Shown here piece after piece: positions 53,181-62,086 of a DNA stretch of 64,000 bases. The DNA is from Pelosinus sp. UFO1 (GTDB lineage Bacteria; Bacillota; Negativicutes; DSM-13327). The position numbers and the translations under genes were made by a program. The number at the start of each line of letters is the position of its first letter. Position 1 is the first letter of the stretch. The DNA lies in assembly GCF_000725345.1 (NCBI RefSeq), contig NZ_CP008852.1, positions 2,844,001 through 2,908,000 of the forward strand. The letters run 5' to 3'. The notes below the pieces were generated by a model. That model searched no databases and was not told the origin of the DNA. It saw only the letters and a list, made by a program, of their open reading frames with translations.

Positions 53181-55202
53181 TCACCACCTTGTACTCCAAA
53201 TCAACACTACCACCGTTACGAACATAATATAGCCCACATACAACTGAACACTCCCCGTCTGAATGTTCTTCATAAATGTTGCAGTTTTGATTATCGCTTC
53301 ATTTATTGGTCGATAAACTAAAGATACAAAAACATATTGTATGCGTACGTGATATGACAATTCACGTCCATAATATTGATTACTGCTTCTATTTACCAAA
53401 GTCTCATCGTAAGAATGAACAATATTTTTAAATACCATTCGTATTGATTTTGAAAAACCAGTAGCTGTATATTCCATACGGGGATTAGGCACAATTCCGC
53501 AGGTCCATGTCTCACTACCCGAAATCTTTTCCCGTTCCCAATTGCGATACAATACGTAGGCCAATAGACCTCCACCAACTAAAATTAAACCAATCAGAGC
53601 TGTTGATATTCCCTCTCCTGCCGCTCTCTGTACTAAAGGAATTTGATACCACACTTGATTACCTAGCATTGACACATCTAAACTCGAAAAGTTTTGTAAT
53701 GTTTTATGAAGTAATAAAAGCATGACTTGAGGCCATATCCCTAACAAGATGCATAAAACTGCTAACAGCCCCATGGCGATCAGCATAGTGGGTGCAGCCT
53801 CAACAGCTTCTTCCGCTTTCTTATTACGTGGTTTTGCCAAAAAAGTAATCCCAAAAGTTTGAACAAAACAAGCTGCAGCTAATGCTCCTGTCAAACCTAA
53901 TAGGGCAATCAATGAAGCGCTACTTACTTTGCCAATAATACCTGTTAAGGCAAGTGGCAAACATAGCAAAGCCTGAAATGTCAGCCACTCACTCACAAAG
54001 CCATTTAACGGCGGCAACGCCGAAATAGCCACTGCAGCAACTAGAAAAAATCCTGCAGTATAAGGCATCCTCTTAATTAATCCGCCTAATTGTTCCATAT
54101 TTTTAGTATGAGCTGATTGCAACACTGCTCCAGCACCCATAAAGGCGAGTGACTTAAATAAAGCGTGATTAACAACGTGATACAATGCTGCGGTAAAAGC
54201 TACTCCAGCTAAAACAGGTTCATGGGAACTGATAAATACCATACCAGCACCCATTCCTAATAAAATAATCCCTATATTTTCAACACTGCTATAGGCTAAC
54301 AATCTTTTCATGTCATGCTCAATAAAAGCATAAAGCACACCTAAGACTGCCGTAATGCTGGCAATGACAAGAATAACTACGCCCCACCATACAGGCCCTA
54401 TACCTAAGAAATCTAGAAAAAAACGGCACATACCATAAATTGCAGTTTTTAGCATAACTCCAGACATTAATGCAGAAACATGACTAGGTGCCGCTGGATG
54501 AGCTCTTGGCAGCCAAATATGTAAGGGAACCATTCCTGCCTTCGTACCAAAGCCGATAAGTACACAAATAAATACGATATTTTTCATAAAAGAATTCACT
54601 GAGTTGCCACTTAAATGCTCAAAATTCATACTGCCAGCTGCCACAGCTAATAATAAGAAGGCCGTAATAATAAAAACCGTGCCAATATGGGTCATTAATA
54701 TATAAATATAAGCCGACCTTGTATTCACTTTTTTTTCATATTCATGATTGACCAAGAAAAAGGATACTATGCTCATCAATTCCCAAGCAACTATAAAAGC
54801 AGCTACATGCTGGACTGTTAATACTAATACAATGGATAATAAAAATGCATTGTACAAACCTGCCATCAGCGGCAACCGGCACTCTTCATATTCACGACTA
54901 TACCCGTAGGCATATAAGCTGGTAGCTACTCCCACCACTCCAACAACTAATAGAAAAAATGCTGACAAACCATCCATCCTGATTCCCATTTCGCCAAAGG
55001 GCAGCAGCACAGGCAAAGTAAATTTAAATTCCCCCTGAAAAAAAACAAAAATTGCACATAGTATAGCCATGGCACACCCCATGAGCGCTATACTATGTGC
55101 AATATAATTTGTGTATTTCACATTCCTTCTAGTGAAAAAAGCCGACAATATGCCTGTGCTAAATAATAACAGCATTATAAGATACAAATCTTCTGCAATC
55201 AT
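53181..55202 (-). CDS. hydrogenase membrane subunit HyfB-like (NuoL-like antiporter)
   Basis: The 673-aa protein has about 16 helices with VAWELMSIVSFFLVNHEYEK, GTKAGMVPLHIWLPRAHPAA, LLAYSSVENIGIILLGMGAG and HVVNHALFKSLAFMGAGAVL. It is the first gene of the operon, behind an AAGGTGGTGAG binding site. A Hyf-type complex has several such antiporter subunits, more than the minimal Ech or Coo hydrogenases, which suggests stronger energy conservation. Confidence 0.9.
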   Translation of the reverse strand: MIAEDLYLIMLLLFSTGILSAFFTRRNVKYTNYIAHSIALMGCAMAILCAIFVFFQGEFKFTLPVLLPFGEMGIRMDGLSAFFLLVVGVVGVATSLYAYGYSREYEECRLPLMAGLYNAFLLSIVLVLTVQHVAAFIVAWELMSIVSFFLVNHEYEKKVNTRSAYIYILMTHIGTVFIITAFLLLAVAAGSMNFEHLSGNSVNSFMKNIVFICVLIGFGTKAGMVPLHIWLPRAHPAAPSHVSALMSGVMLKTAIYGMCRFFLDFLGIGPVWWGVVILVIASITAVLGVLYAFIEHDMKRLLAYSSVENIGIILLGMGAGMVFISSHEPVLAGVAFTAALYHVVNHALFKSLAFMGAGAVLQSAHTKNMEQLGGLIKRMPYTAGFFLVAAVAISALPPLNGFVSEWLTFQALLCLPLALTGIIGKVSSASLIALLGLTGALAAACFVQTFGITFLAKPRNKKAEEAVEAAPTMLIAMGLLAVLCILLGIWPQVMLLLLHKTLQNFSSLDVSMLGNQVWYQIPLVQRAAGEGISTALIGLILVGGGLLAYVLYRNWEREKISGSETWTCGIVPNPRMEYTATGFSKSIRMVFKNIVHSYDETLVNRSSNQYYGRELSYHVRIQYVFVSLVYRPINEAIIKTATFMKNIQTGSVQLYVGYIMFVTVVVLIWSTRW

Positions 55203-55328
55203 TAGCTCACCACCTTATCATACTAAGCTATAATAAGTATAGTATAACATAAAAAAGGATTAAAGAAGTGAGAATAATCTGTATAATATATTTTTTACGG
55301 AATCAGAAAGTATAACCCTTCCTTGATT

Positions 55329-55390
55329 CCAAGTAAGAACGACTAAGACTTCTGCCTGTGTCCGAGGACTTGGCACAAGCCAAGTCTTTT
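55329..55390. repeat. fifth TAAG-NN-CG-N-CTAAG motif plus hairpin
   Basis: The motif TAAGAACGACTAAG (55332-55345, within 55329-55347) matches the copies near 1.6-1.8 kb. It is followed by the hairpin GACTTGGC-ACAA-GCCAAGTC (55367-55386) with TTTT on the plus strand. It lies between hyfB and sdaAA, both on the minus strand, so the plus-oriented terminator has no known gene upstream. A small plus-strand RNA ending here is possible. Confidence 0.45.
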
Positions 55391-55455
55391 CTTATCTCAT
55401 TATGCGTCTTTTGCTAATGCCTTTATGCAAGTAGACTTTACTTACCCTCCAGCTG

Positions 55456-56337
55456 CTACTTAGCAAACAGTTTTTCAGCCCACGCTAAGCCTGTCGGCGA
55501 TACAGCCAATCCGCCTTGCGCCGTTTCTTTTAATGAACAAGACATACTATTACCAACTGACGCCATCGCATCAATCACTTCATCCACGGGTATTACACTC
55601 TCAACACCTGCTAATGCCATTTCAGCAGCTACCATTGCTTGCGCTGCCGCACCTGCATTGCGCTTTACACAAGGTACTTCCACTAAGCCTGCTACGGGGT
55701 CACAGACCAATCCCAACATATTTTTTAACGTCATGGCCACTGCTTGCCCAACTTGATTCGGAGTACCACCATATAATTCTACCGCGGCACCAGCCGCCAT
55801 AGCCGCTGCCGAACCACACTCAGCTTGACAGCCCCCCTCTGCTCCTGATAAAGAAGCTCGTGAAGCAATTACCATACCAATCGCTCCTGCTACAACTAAA
55901 GCCTTGGCAAGCTCTGCCATACTAAAATTTCGGGCTTCAGCCAAAGAAAATAGCACCGCGGGCAGAGTACCACTAGCACCAGCAGTTGGTACGGCAACAA
56001 TACGCCCCATGGAAGCATTTGCCTCTCCTACTGCCAAAGCGATCATAATGGCCTTAGACATCGCACTACCTACAATACTCTTATCAGCAAATGCTTCGCG
56101 ATAAGATTCTATCTTTTTTCCGTTACCACCAACCAAGCCACCCATAGATTTTACCCCTGTCAACCCCATCTCAATGGATTGTTGCATAACCTGTAGCATT
56201 TCTTCCATACGCCCCATTAAGACTGCTTCTTCTATTTCTAACTGCTTAACTTGGGCTGCTATGCAAAAATCACCGAAACTCTGATGATCTTGTGTTGCTA
56301 ATTCAATCCATTCCTGCAAGGATAATTTTTCTTCCAC
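55456..56337 (-). CDS. sdaAA: L-serine dehydratase, iron-sulfur dependent, alpha subunit
   Basis: The alpha chain carries the [4Fe-4S] cluster that activates serine for conversion to pyruvate and ammonia. The 293-aa protein has the cluster region SGAEGGCQAECGSAAAMAAGA (part), LVCDPVAGLVEVPCVKRNAG and SMSCSLKETAQGGLAVSPTG, giving the conserved cysteines. It is co-transcribed with sdaAB, 45 nt downstream of it. It feeds serine carbon into pyruvate metabolism. Confidence 0.94.
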   Translation of the reverse strand: MEEKLSLQEWIELATQDHQSFGDFCIAAQVKQLEIEEAVLMGRMEEMLQVMQQSIEMGLTGVKSMGGLVGGNGKKIESYREAFADKSIVGSAMSKAIMIALAVGEANASMGRIVAVPTAGASGTLPAVLFSLAEARNFSMAELAKALVVAGAIGMVIASRASLSGAEGGCQAECGSAAAMAAGAAVELYGGTPNQVGQAVAMTLKNMLGLVCDPVAGLVEVPCVKRNAGAAAQAMVAAEMALAGVESVIPVDEVIDAMASVGNSMSCSLKETAQGGLAVSPTGLAWAEKLFAK

Positions 56338-56382
56338 TTTATGTCACCTCTACCATTTAAAAATTTATTACATCTACAGTTA

Positions 56383-57045
56383 CTATACCAATTGAATGCG
56401 TCGCACCGATTGAATATGAGGTAATTTGCCAATCCCTTCATAAGTCCTATCATCAATGGGTTGATCTGTTTCCACAATCATCGCTGCCAAACCACCCTTT
56501 TCTTTCCGGAACACCTTCATCTGCGCAACATTTACACCTTGCGTAGATAAAACACTGGTCACTATAGCAATGGCACCAGGGCGATCGTAGTGCATTGTTA
56601 AAATAGTAGGAAAATCACCACTAAATTCTACGGGAAAATCGTCTATACTAGTAATAACAACACGCCCCCCGCCAATTGACTTTCCTGTCACTATACACTG
56701 GTTTCCTCTAACACCCGTTAACCAAAATCGAACGGAATTGGGATGAGCAAAGTCACCTAACTGAATGGTTTTAAAAGAAATGGCAATACCTGCATCCTTT
56801 GCAACCTCAAATGATTTTGGAATACGTTCATCATCCGTCGCCCATCCTTGCAGTCCAGCTACCAAAGCCACGTCAGTACCGTGACCTCGATAAGTTTGGG
56901 CAAAGGAACCGTGTAAGCCAATCACAGCCTCTTTTACATCTTCCCCTAAAATTGATAATGCCAAATTCCCTAAACGAACTGCACCTGCAGTATGAGAACT
57001 AGAGGGGCCAATCATAACTGGACCTATTACATCAAAAATATTCAT
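56383..57045 (-). CDS. sdaAB: L-serine dehydratase, iron-sulfur dependent, beta subunit
   Basis: The 220-aa protein has the SDH beta signature VIGPVMIGPSSSHTAGAVRL, GLHGSFAQTYRGHGTDVALV and a C-terminal ACT domain (about 148-218: TILTMHYDRPGAIAIVTSVL). It forms the heterodimeric type seen in Clostridia and Bacillus. Confidence 0.94.
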   Translation of the reverse strand: MNIFDVIGPVMIGPSSSHTAGAVRLGNLALSILGEDVKEAVIGLHGSFAQTYRGHGTDVALVAGLQGWATDDERIPKSFEVAKDAGIAISFKTIQLGDFAHPNSVRFWLTGVRGNQCIVTGKSIGGGRVVITSIDDFPVEFSGDFPTILTMHYDRPGAIAIVTSVLSTQGVNVAQMKVFRKEKGGLAAMIVETDQPIDDRTYEGIGKLPHIQSVRRIQLV

Positions 57046-57305
57046 ATTATATCTGTCTCCTTTAAGATGCCATCTATAATTATAAAACCATGAAATCCCA
57101 TAGAAAATTACCTCTTATTATAGTAGCATGTTTACTCTCAGTGGACAATAACTCAAAACGTTTATATTTCCATTATATGCTATAATTTTATTCTTTTAAT
57201 CGTTGGAAACACAACAATTACAATATGTTAATAGGTTTACTCCGATATATATATATGTTACAGTATTAGAAAAACTTTCTACTCTGATAATAAGGAGGGA
57301 GTGTT

Positions 57306-57965
57306 ATTATAAATAAGATCCATATTATCTTAGCCGATGATCATGCCGTTTTACGTTCAGGACTAAAAGCACTACTAAATAGTTCTTCCCAATTTGAAGT
57401 GGTCGGAGAAGCAGAAAATGGTCTTGAAGCAATTGAATTAGTAGAAACTCTTACCCCTGATGTGTTAATTCTTGACTTATCTATGCCCGACATGAATGGT
57501 ATTGACTGTATCAAAGAAATTAGATCTCGTGGTCTAACTTGTCCCATTCTTGTGCTAACCATGTATGATGATGAAGAATATATCAAAGAAGTCATGCGTT
57601 CAGGAGCAAATAGTTATGTATTAAAAAAATCCGCAGATACGGAATTGATGGAGAGTATCATTAAGATTCACAAGGGCAAACGTTACTTAAGTGAAAATCT
57701 CTCCCAATCCTTACTGAATAGCCTGCTTTATGATGACGAGACTGCACCTGATAATCAAAGTCCTTACCGGGTTTTAAGTGTACGAGAACGGGAAGTACTT
57801 CGCTATCTAGCCCATGGCCATACCAACAGCGAAATTGCTGATATGCTTACACTTAGTCCCAAGACTATCGATACGTATCGTTCTCGTATTATGAACAAGC
57901 TAAATATCCATAAAAAATCAGACCTAGTTAATTATGCCATTCAATATAAGTTAATCACTATTTAA
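57306..57965 (+). CDS. NarL/FixJ-type response regulator (non-standard start codon)
   Basis: The 219-aa protein has a receiver domain (IHIILADDHAVLRSGLKALL, phosphoacceptor Asp in DVLILDLSMPDMNG, KKSA for the conserved Lys) and a C-terminal LuxR helix-turn-helix (LSVREREVLRYLAHGHTNSE then IADMLTLSPKTIDTYRSRI). The first ATG/GTG/TTG in frame is the GTG at 57399, well inside the receiver. Upstream, the frame runs to an ATT at 57306 that stands 6-8 nt after AAGGAGGG, with no standard start in between. I place the start there. No sensor kinase is adjacent. It lies upstream of the glcD/glcF pair in the same direction. Confidence 0.85.
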   Translation: MINKIHIILADDHAVLRSGLKALLNSSSQFEVVGEAENGLEAIELVETLTPDVLILDLSMPDMNGIDCIKEIRSRGLTCPILVLTMYDDEEYIKEVMRSGANSYVLKKSADTELMESIIKIHKGKRYLSENLSQSLLNSLLYDDETAPDNQSPYRVLSVREREVLRYLAHGHTNSEIADMLTLSPKTIDTYRSRIMNKLNIHKKSDLVNYAIQYKLITI

Positions 57966-57970
57966 CTTTT

Positions 57971-58003
57971 ACATTGTTGTAGGACTGCATCCTACAACAA
58001 TGT
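57971..58003 (+). terminator. hairpin downstream of the response regulator
   Basis: ACATTGTTGTAGGA and TCCTACAACAATGT form a perfect 14-bp stem, followed by a second small hairpin (GTAAGG/CCTTAC). There is no T-run, so termination may be partial and the response regulator and glcD could share transcripts. Confidence 0.55.
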
Positions 58004-58169
58004 AAGGGACAACCTTACACAGCTTTACTGTATCTGCCTTATTTACATTTTTCTATATTTGAGTGAAAATGAAAATAGTCTATATTTTTTGTATATGCTG
58101 AAAATATAGATATATTTTTCTATTTCAGTCCAAACTTTTCAAAGTAAAAGATAAAGGGGTTAAAAAAAA

Positions 58170-59552
58170 ATGGAAAAACACCACATCAATGCGTTAAAAG
58201 AGATTGTTGGAGAAGAAAATGTATTGACAAGCGCCGAGGACTTATACTGTTATTCCTATGATGCAACACCTGGTCATGCTCATATGCCTGATGCCGTTGT
58301 ATCACCAGCTAATACTATGGAAACTTCACAGATTTTGAAACTGGCGAATGACAATCGCATTCCAGTTTACACACGAGGATCAGGCACCAATCTTAGTGCC
58401 GGTTGTGTTCCTACTAAAGGCGGTATTGTCTTACTAATGACTCGCCTAAACAAAATTCTTGAAGTTGACTTAGAAAATCTAGTAGCAGTAGCAGAACCTG
58501 GTGTTATTGTGGCCGACTTAAATAAAGAAATCGCAACTCTTGGACTTATTTATCCACCAGACCCTGGTACTGTAGCAACTGCGACTTTAGGTGGCACTGT
58601 TGCGGAAAATGCTGGTGGCCTTAGAGGCCTCAAGTATGGCGTTTCCAAACATTATATTATGGGCCTAGAAGTTGTCTTAGCAAACGGTGATATCATGAAT
58701 ACTGGCGGTAAAAATGTAAAAGATGTGTCTGGTTATGATATGACTAAATTATTCACTGGATCAGAAGGCACTTTGTGTGTTATCACCAAAATTATTACCA
58801 AACTTGTTCCTGCCCCAGAAGCAAAAAAAGCTATGATGGCGATATTCAAAGACTTGGATAACGCAGGTAAAGCAGTTTCTGCTATCATTGCAGCTAAAAT
58901 TATTCCAGCTACGTTAGAAATTATGGATAATGCTACGATACGCACAGTAGAAGATTATGCAAAAGTAGGCCTGCCATTAGATGCGCAAGCTGTGCTTTTA
59001 ATTGAAGTTGACGGCAATCCTATCGTTGTTGAAAAAGAAGCAGAAAAAGTTATGGAAGCATTAAAAGCAAACCATGCTGATTTTGTTCAAATCGCGAAAG
59101 ATGATGCGGAAAGGGACAAATTATGGGCTGCTCGCCGCGCTGCTCTGCCTGCACTAGCAAAACTTCGCCCTACTACTTATGTAGAAGATGCTACTGTACC
59201 TCGTAACAAAGTACCTGATTTCCTTCGTGCTGTAAGTAGCATTGCAAAAGCGAATAACGTAACCATTGGTACTTTCGGTCATGCAGGTGATGGTAATATG
59301 CATCCTACTATCGTATGCGATATTCGTCAGCCAGAAGAAATGAAACGTGTATACAAAGCTATGGATGAAATGTTTTCGGCTGCTATAGAACTTGGCGGCA
59401 CCTTAAGTGGCGAACACGGCATTGGTCTTGGCAAACTTCCGTGGATGGAACAACAACATGGTCCTGTAACAATGAACGCCATGAAATCCATCAAACGCGC
59501 ACTTGATCCTAACTTGATCCTAAACCCAGGAAAACTAGTGGGAGAGTGTTAA
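58170..59552 (+). CDS. glcD: FAD-linked lactate/glycolate oxidase subunit (GlcD/DLD family)
   Basis: The 460-aa flavoprotein has the FAD-binding 4 domain (PVYTRGSGTNLSAGCVP, GGTVAENAGGLRGLKYGVSK, GYDMTKLFTGSEGTLCVI) and the C-terminal oxidase domain with TFGHAGDGNMHPTIV and GEHGIGLGKLPWM. It oxidises D-lactate, glycolate or another 2-hydroxy acid and passes electrons to the Fe-S protein encoded 1 nt downstream. In anaerobes such pairs can also work with electron-transfer flavoprotein, but no etf genes are here. AAAGGGG lies before the ATG. Confidence 0.9.
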   Translation: MEKHHINALKEIVGEENVLTSAEDLYCYSYDATPGHAHMPDAVVSPANTMETSQILKLANDNRIPVYTRGSGTNLSAGCVPTKGGIVLLMTRLNKILEVDLENLVAVAEPGVIVADLNKEIATLGLIYPPDPGTVATATLGGTVAENAGGLRGLKYGVSKHYIMGLEVVLANGDIMNTGGKNVKDVSGYDMTKLFTGSEGTLCVITKIITKLVPAPEAKKAMMAIFKDLDNAGKAVSAIIAAKIIPATLEIMDNATIRTVEDYAKVGLPLDAQAVLLIEVDGNPIVVEKEAEKVMEALKANHADFVQIAKDDAERDKLWAARRAALPALAKLRPTTYVEDATVPRNKVPDFLRAVSSIAKANNVTIGTFGHAGDGNMHPTIVCDIRQPEEMKRVYKAMDEMFSAAIELGGTLSGEHGIGLGKLPWMEQQHGPVTMNAMKSIKRALDPNLILNPGKLVGEC

Positions 59553-59553
59553 T

Positions 59554-60873
59554 ATGACTGATAAAATTACTGCAAAGGATATTAATGAACAAGACAAAAC
59601 CTTGTTAGCAGATCTTCAGGATGCTCTTGCCAATTGTATGAAATGCGGCAACTGTATGGAAGTCTGCCCTGTATATAAAGAAGTAGGAAAAGAAGCAGCC
59701 GTAGCTCGTGGGAAACTTTCCTTAATGGAAGGGGTACTTAAGGGTGCCATTCCACTGTCTGCCGCTTTTGATACTGCTATGTCGAAATGTGTTTCTTGCA
59801 AAGCCTGTACAGCGAAATGCCCGTGTGGTGTACCCGCTGATGAACTCATCCTTCGCGGACGTCAGGCCGCTGTAAAGGCAAGAGGCTTACACCCTATTAA
59901 GAAAAAGGTATTTGCCTTACTAAAAAGTAGACAGTTATTTGATTTTTCTCTGCGGATGGCTGGCATTTTTGGACCGTTAAATTTCAAAAAGCTCCCTGGG
60001 AAAATGGCGTCATTGGCTCGCTTCCCTATGCCTGGTATGGACTATAAAAGGGTAACAGCCCCTTTTGCTTCCACACCTCTTAGAAATCAGTACCCTGAAG
60101 TAATCAAAGTGGACAAACCTAAAATGAGAGTGGGCTTCTTTACGGGCTGCACCATCAACTATATGTATACAGATGTTGGACAATCCGTTCTTAATGTATT
60201 AAAAGAAAATGATATCGAAGTAACGATGCCTAGCCTTCAGCATTGCTGCGGTACACCTGTCTATATGTCAGGAGACGTAGACTCTGCCAAGATATTAGCA
60301 AAACACAATATTGAAGTTTTCGATGAATACAACTTTGACTATATTGTATCTGCTTGCGGTTCCTGTACAGAAGCTTTCCGCATCGAATTTCCTCATCTCT
60401 TTCACGATGAGCCAAGGATGAAGGAAATGACGGAAAGATTAGCTAAAAAAACCTATGAAATTAGTGAGTTTCTTATCGATGTGGTCAAAATTGATAAATC
60501 AAAACTCGGTCCAGTAAATACTACTGTAACTTTACACGATCCATGTCACATGGCGAGAGGCATTAAAGTAACAAAACAGCCTCGTGAGGTTTTAAAATCC
60601 ATACCTGGATTAAAATTTGTAGAAATGAAACAGCCTGATCGTTGCTGTGGTTCAGGTGGTTCTTTCAGCCTCGGAAATTATGAACTGTCCCGTAAAATCA
60701 ATGATAAAAAAATTGCGGATATTGCATCCACCAATGCTGATCTTGTGGCTACTAGTTGTGGAACCTGCCGCATGCATTTGATGGATGGCTTACACCAAAA
60801 CAAACTGGATAAAAATGCTTTACACGTCATTCAATTATTAGATCAGTCTTATAAGGCAGGTCACAAAAAGTAA
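59554..60873 (+). CDS. glcF: Fe-S oxidoreductase subunit (GlcF-like, two CCG domains)
   Basis: The 439-aa protein has two 4Fe-4S sites (CMKCGNCMEVCP and CVSCKACTAKCPCGVP) and two cysteine-rich CCG domains (LQHCCGTPVYMSGD, SACGSCTEAFRIEF; HDPCHMARGIKV, DRCCGSGGSFSL, TSCGTCRMHLM). It takes electrons from the flavoprotein GlcD and delivers them to quinone or another acceptor. It ends before a 38-nt palindromic terminator. Confidence 0.9.
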   Translation: MTDKITAKDINEQDKTLLADLQDALANCMKCGNCMEVCPVYKEVGKEAAVARGKLSLMEGVLKGAIPLSAAFDTAMSKCVSCKACTAKCPCGVPADELILRGRQAAVKARGLHPIKKKVFALLKSRQLFDFSLRMAGIFGPLNFKKLPGKMASLARFPMPGMDYKRVTAPFASTPLRNQYPEVIKVDKPKMRVGFFTGCTINYMYTDVGQSVLNVLKENDIEVTMPSLQHCCGTPVYMSGDVDSAKILAKHNIEVFDEYNFDYIVSACGSCTEAFRIEFPHLFHDEPRMKEMTERLAKKTYEISEFLIDVVKIDKSKLGPVNTTVTLHDPCHMARGIKVTKQPREVLKSIPGLKFVEMKQPDRCCGSGGSFSLGNYELSRKINDKKIADIASTNADLVATSCGTCRMHLMDGLHQNKLDKNALHVIQLLDQSYKAGHKK

Positions 60874-60882
60874 AGTATAATC

Positions 60883-60920
60883 AGTAAAGGCCCTTTACCA
60901 TATGGTAAAGGGCCTTTACT
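60883..60920. terminator. terminator of the glcD-glcF operon
   Basis: A perfect 38-nt palindrome (19-bp stem, AGTAAAGGCCC to GGGCCTTTACT) lies 9 nt after the glcF stop. It is symmetrical, so it could also serve the minus strand. Confidence 0.88.
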
Positions 60921-61082
60921 ATTTTCCATGAGAAAATGTCTTCGCAATACAAATCCCTAGATGATAAAAAAGTAAAAGTTTTTTATCATCCACGCCAGTT
61001 TTATTTGATTAACATCTCCATCGTGTTACTTAACTTTCCCTTATGACACATAAAACCATCCATTCATGCTAGTGTGTGCTCT

Positions 61083-61784
61083 TTATTTGTCTGGCGTTGG
61101 TATTAGGGCTTGTCCCCTTTTCATTAAATAACCAAACGTGACTACACCCGTTGTTAATAGAATTTTTATCCATAATTTATACTGACTAATGAATACGCTC
61201 ACTGATCGATCGCTTACTATCATTTCAGCAGCTGCATATGCTAAAATACCTGCGCCAATATAAATGATAACTGGAAATTTATCCATTAATTTAACTAACA
61301 TCTGTGCACCGAAAACAACAATCGGTATACTTGTCGCCAGGCCAACTAAAATGAGAGAATATTTATGATCGGGTACTGTCTGTGCAATGGCTGCAAGGGC
61401 TAATACATTGTCTAAGCTCATGATTAAATCAGCAAATAAAATGGTTTTAATAGCAGCTCGCAGAGAAGTCGCTTCATTACTAGTTTCATGATTGTCTTTT
61501 TTATTCAGTAAATTAATAGCAATCCACAGCAACGCTATACCACCTAAAAATTGCAGGAAAGGTACATCTAAGAGTGAAGCTGCAATTAAAGTAAGGATGA
61601 CCCGGAGAACCACTGCGCCGAAACTCCCCCATAGGATTGCTTTTATACGCTGCTTTTCGGGAAGATTCTTGCTTGCCATGGCAATAATAACAGCATTATC
61701 CCCACTAAGAATAAGGTTTAAAAACAGGATGCTTCCTAAGGCAACAAACCACTCTGGACCTATGGCAGAAAATAAATCATACAT
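61083..61784 (-). CDS. TerC/YjbE-family membrane protein
   Basis: This is a 233-aa membrane protein with about seven helices and the TerC motifs NLILSGDNAVIIAMASKNLP and LFADLIMSLDNVLALAAIAQ, whose acidic residues are needed for metal transport. Members of this group export manganese or help to metallate exported enzymes. The yybP-ykoY riboswitch directly upstream supports a manganese role. AGGAGG lies before the ATG. Confidence 0.92.
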   Translation of the reverse strand: MYDLFSAIGPEWFVALGSILFLNLILSGDNAVIIAMASKNLPEKQRIKAILWGSFGAVVLRVILTLIAASLLDVPFLQFLGGIALLWIAINLLNKKDNHETSNEATSLRAAIKTILFADLIMSLDNVLALAAIAQTVPDHKYSLILVGLATSIPIVVFGAQMLVKLMDKFPVIIYIGAGILAYAAAEMIVSDRSVSVFISQYKLWIKILLTTGVVTFGYLMKRGQALIPTPDK

Positions 61785-61817
61785 TATAAAGACCTCCTCT
61801 AAAATTACATCAAAAAT

Positions 61818-61845
61818 AGACCTCGTCTCCTAGGAGACAAGGTCT
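61818..61845 (-). terminator. expression-platform hairpin of the manganese riboswitch
   Basis: AGACCTCGTCTCC and GGAGACAAGGTCT form a 13-bp stem with one mismatch, followed by ATTTTTG on the minus strand. The 5' part of the stem is shared with the closing segment of the aptamer (AAGACC), so ligand-stabilised aptamer and terminator exclude each other. Confidence 0.75.
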
Positions 61846-61923
61846 TGCATCAATAATATTATTGACGGTACAGCCAGGGATATACCCGTGATGACGACAT
61901 GTACCATAAAGCTACTCCCCTTG
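61841..61923 (-). ncRNA. yybP-ykoY (Mn2+) riboswitch aptamer
   Basis: The minus strand shows CAAGGGGAGTAGC, then GTCGTCATCACGGGTA, CCCTGGCTGTACCG and GCAAGACC, the conserved blocks of the yybP-ykoY class. The class binds Mn2+ and usually switches expression on. It precedes a TerC-family gene, the standard target. Confidence 0.92.
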
Positions 61924-61954
61924 TAGGAAATAAGAAATATTTTATTCTATTGTT

Positions 61955-61982
61955 ATTATACCACAAAAGAACAGCTTGGCAA
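61955..61982 (-). promoter_or_regulatory. promoter of the riboswitch-TerC transcript
   Basis: On the minus strand TTGCCA (61977-61982) and TATAAT (61955-61960) are 16 nt apart, about 30 nt upstream of the aptamer. Confidence 0.7.
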
Positions 61983-62086
61983 CTATCGTTTTTTTAGTTC
62001 TCTTTGACAAAGACTTCCCCTACGGTAAGAGCATATAGTTATTCTTGCCTAAATAGCGAAATAGCAACAACCTATTGTAATACAAC

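Noticed and set aside
57241-57256. TA-dinucleotide run before the response regulator as a microsatellite or origin element
   Set aside because: It is short (about seven units) and fits an AT-rich promoter region. No DnaA boxes or iterons are near.
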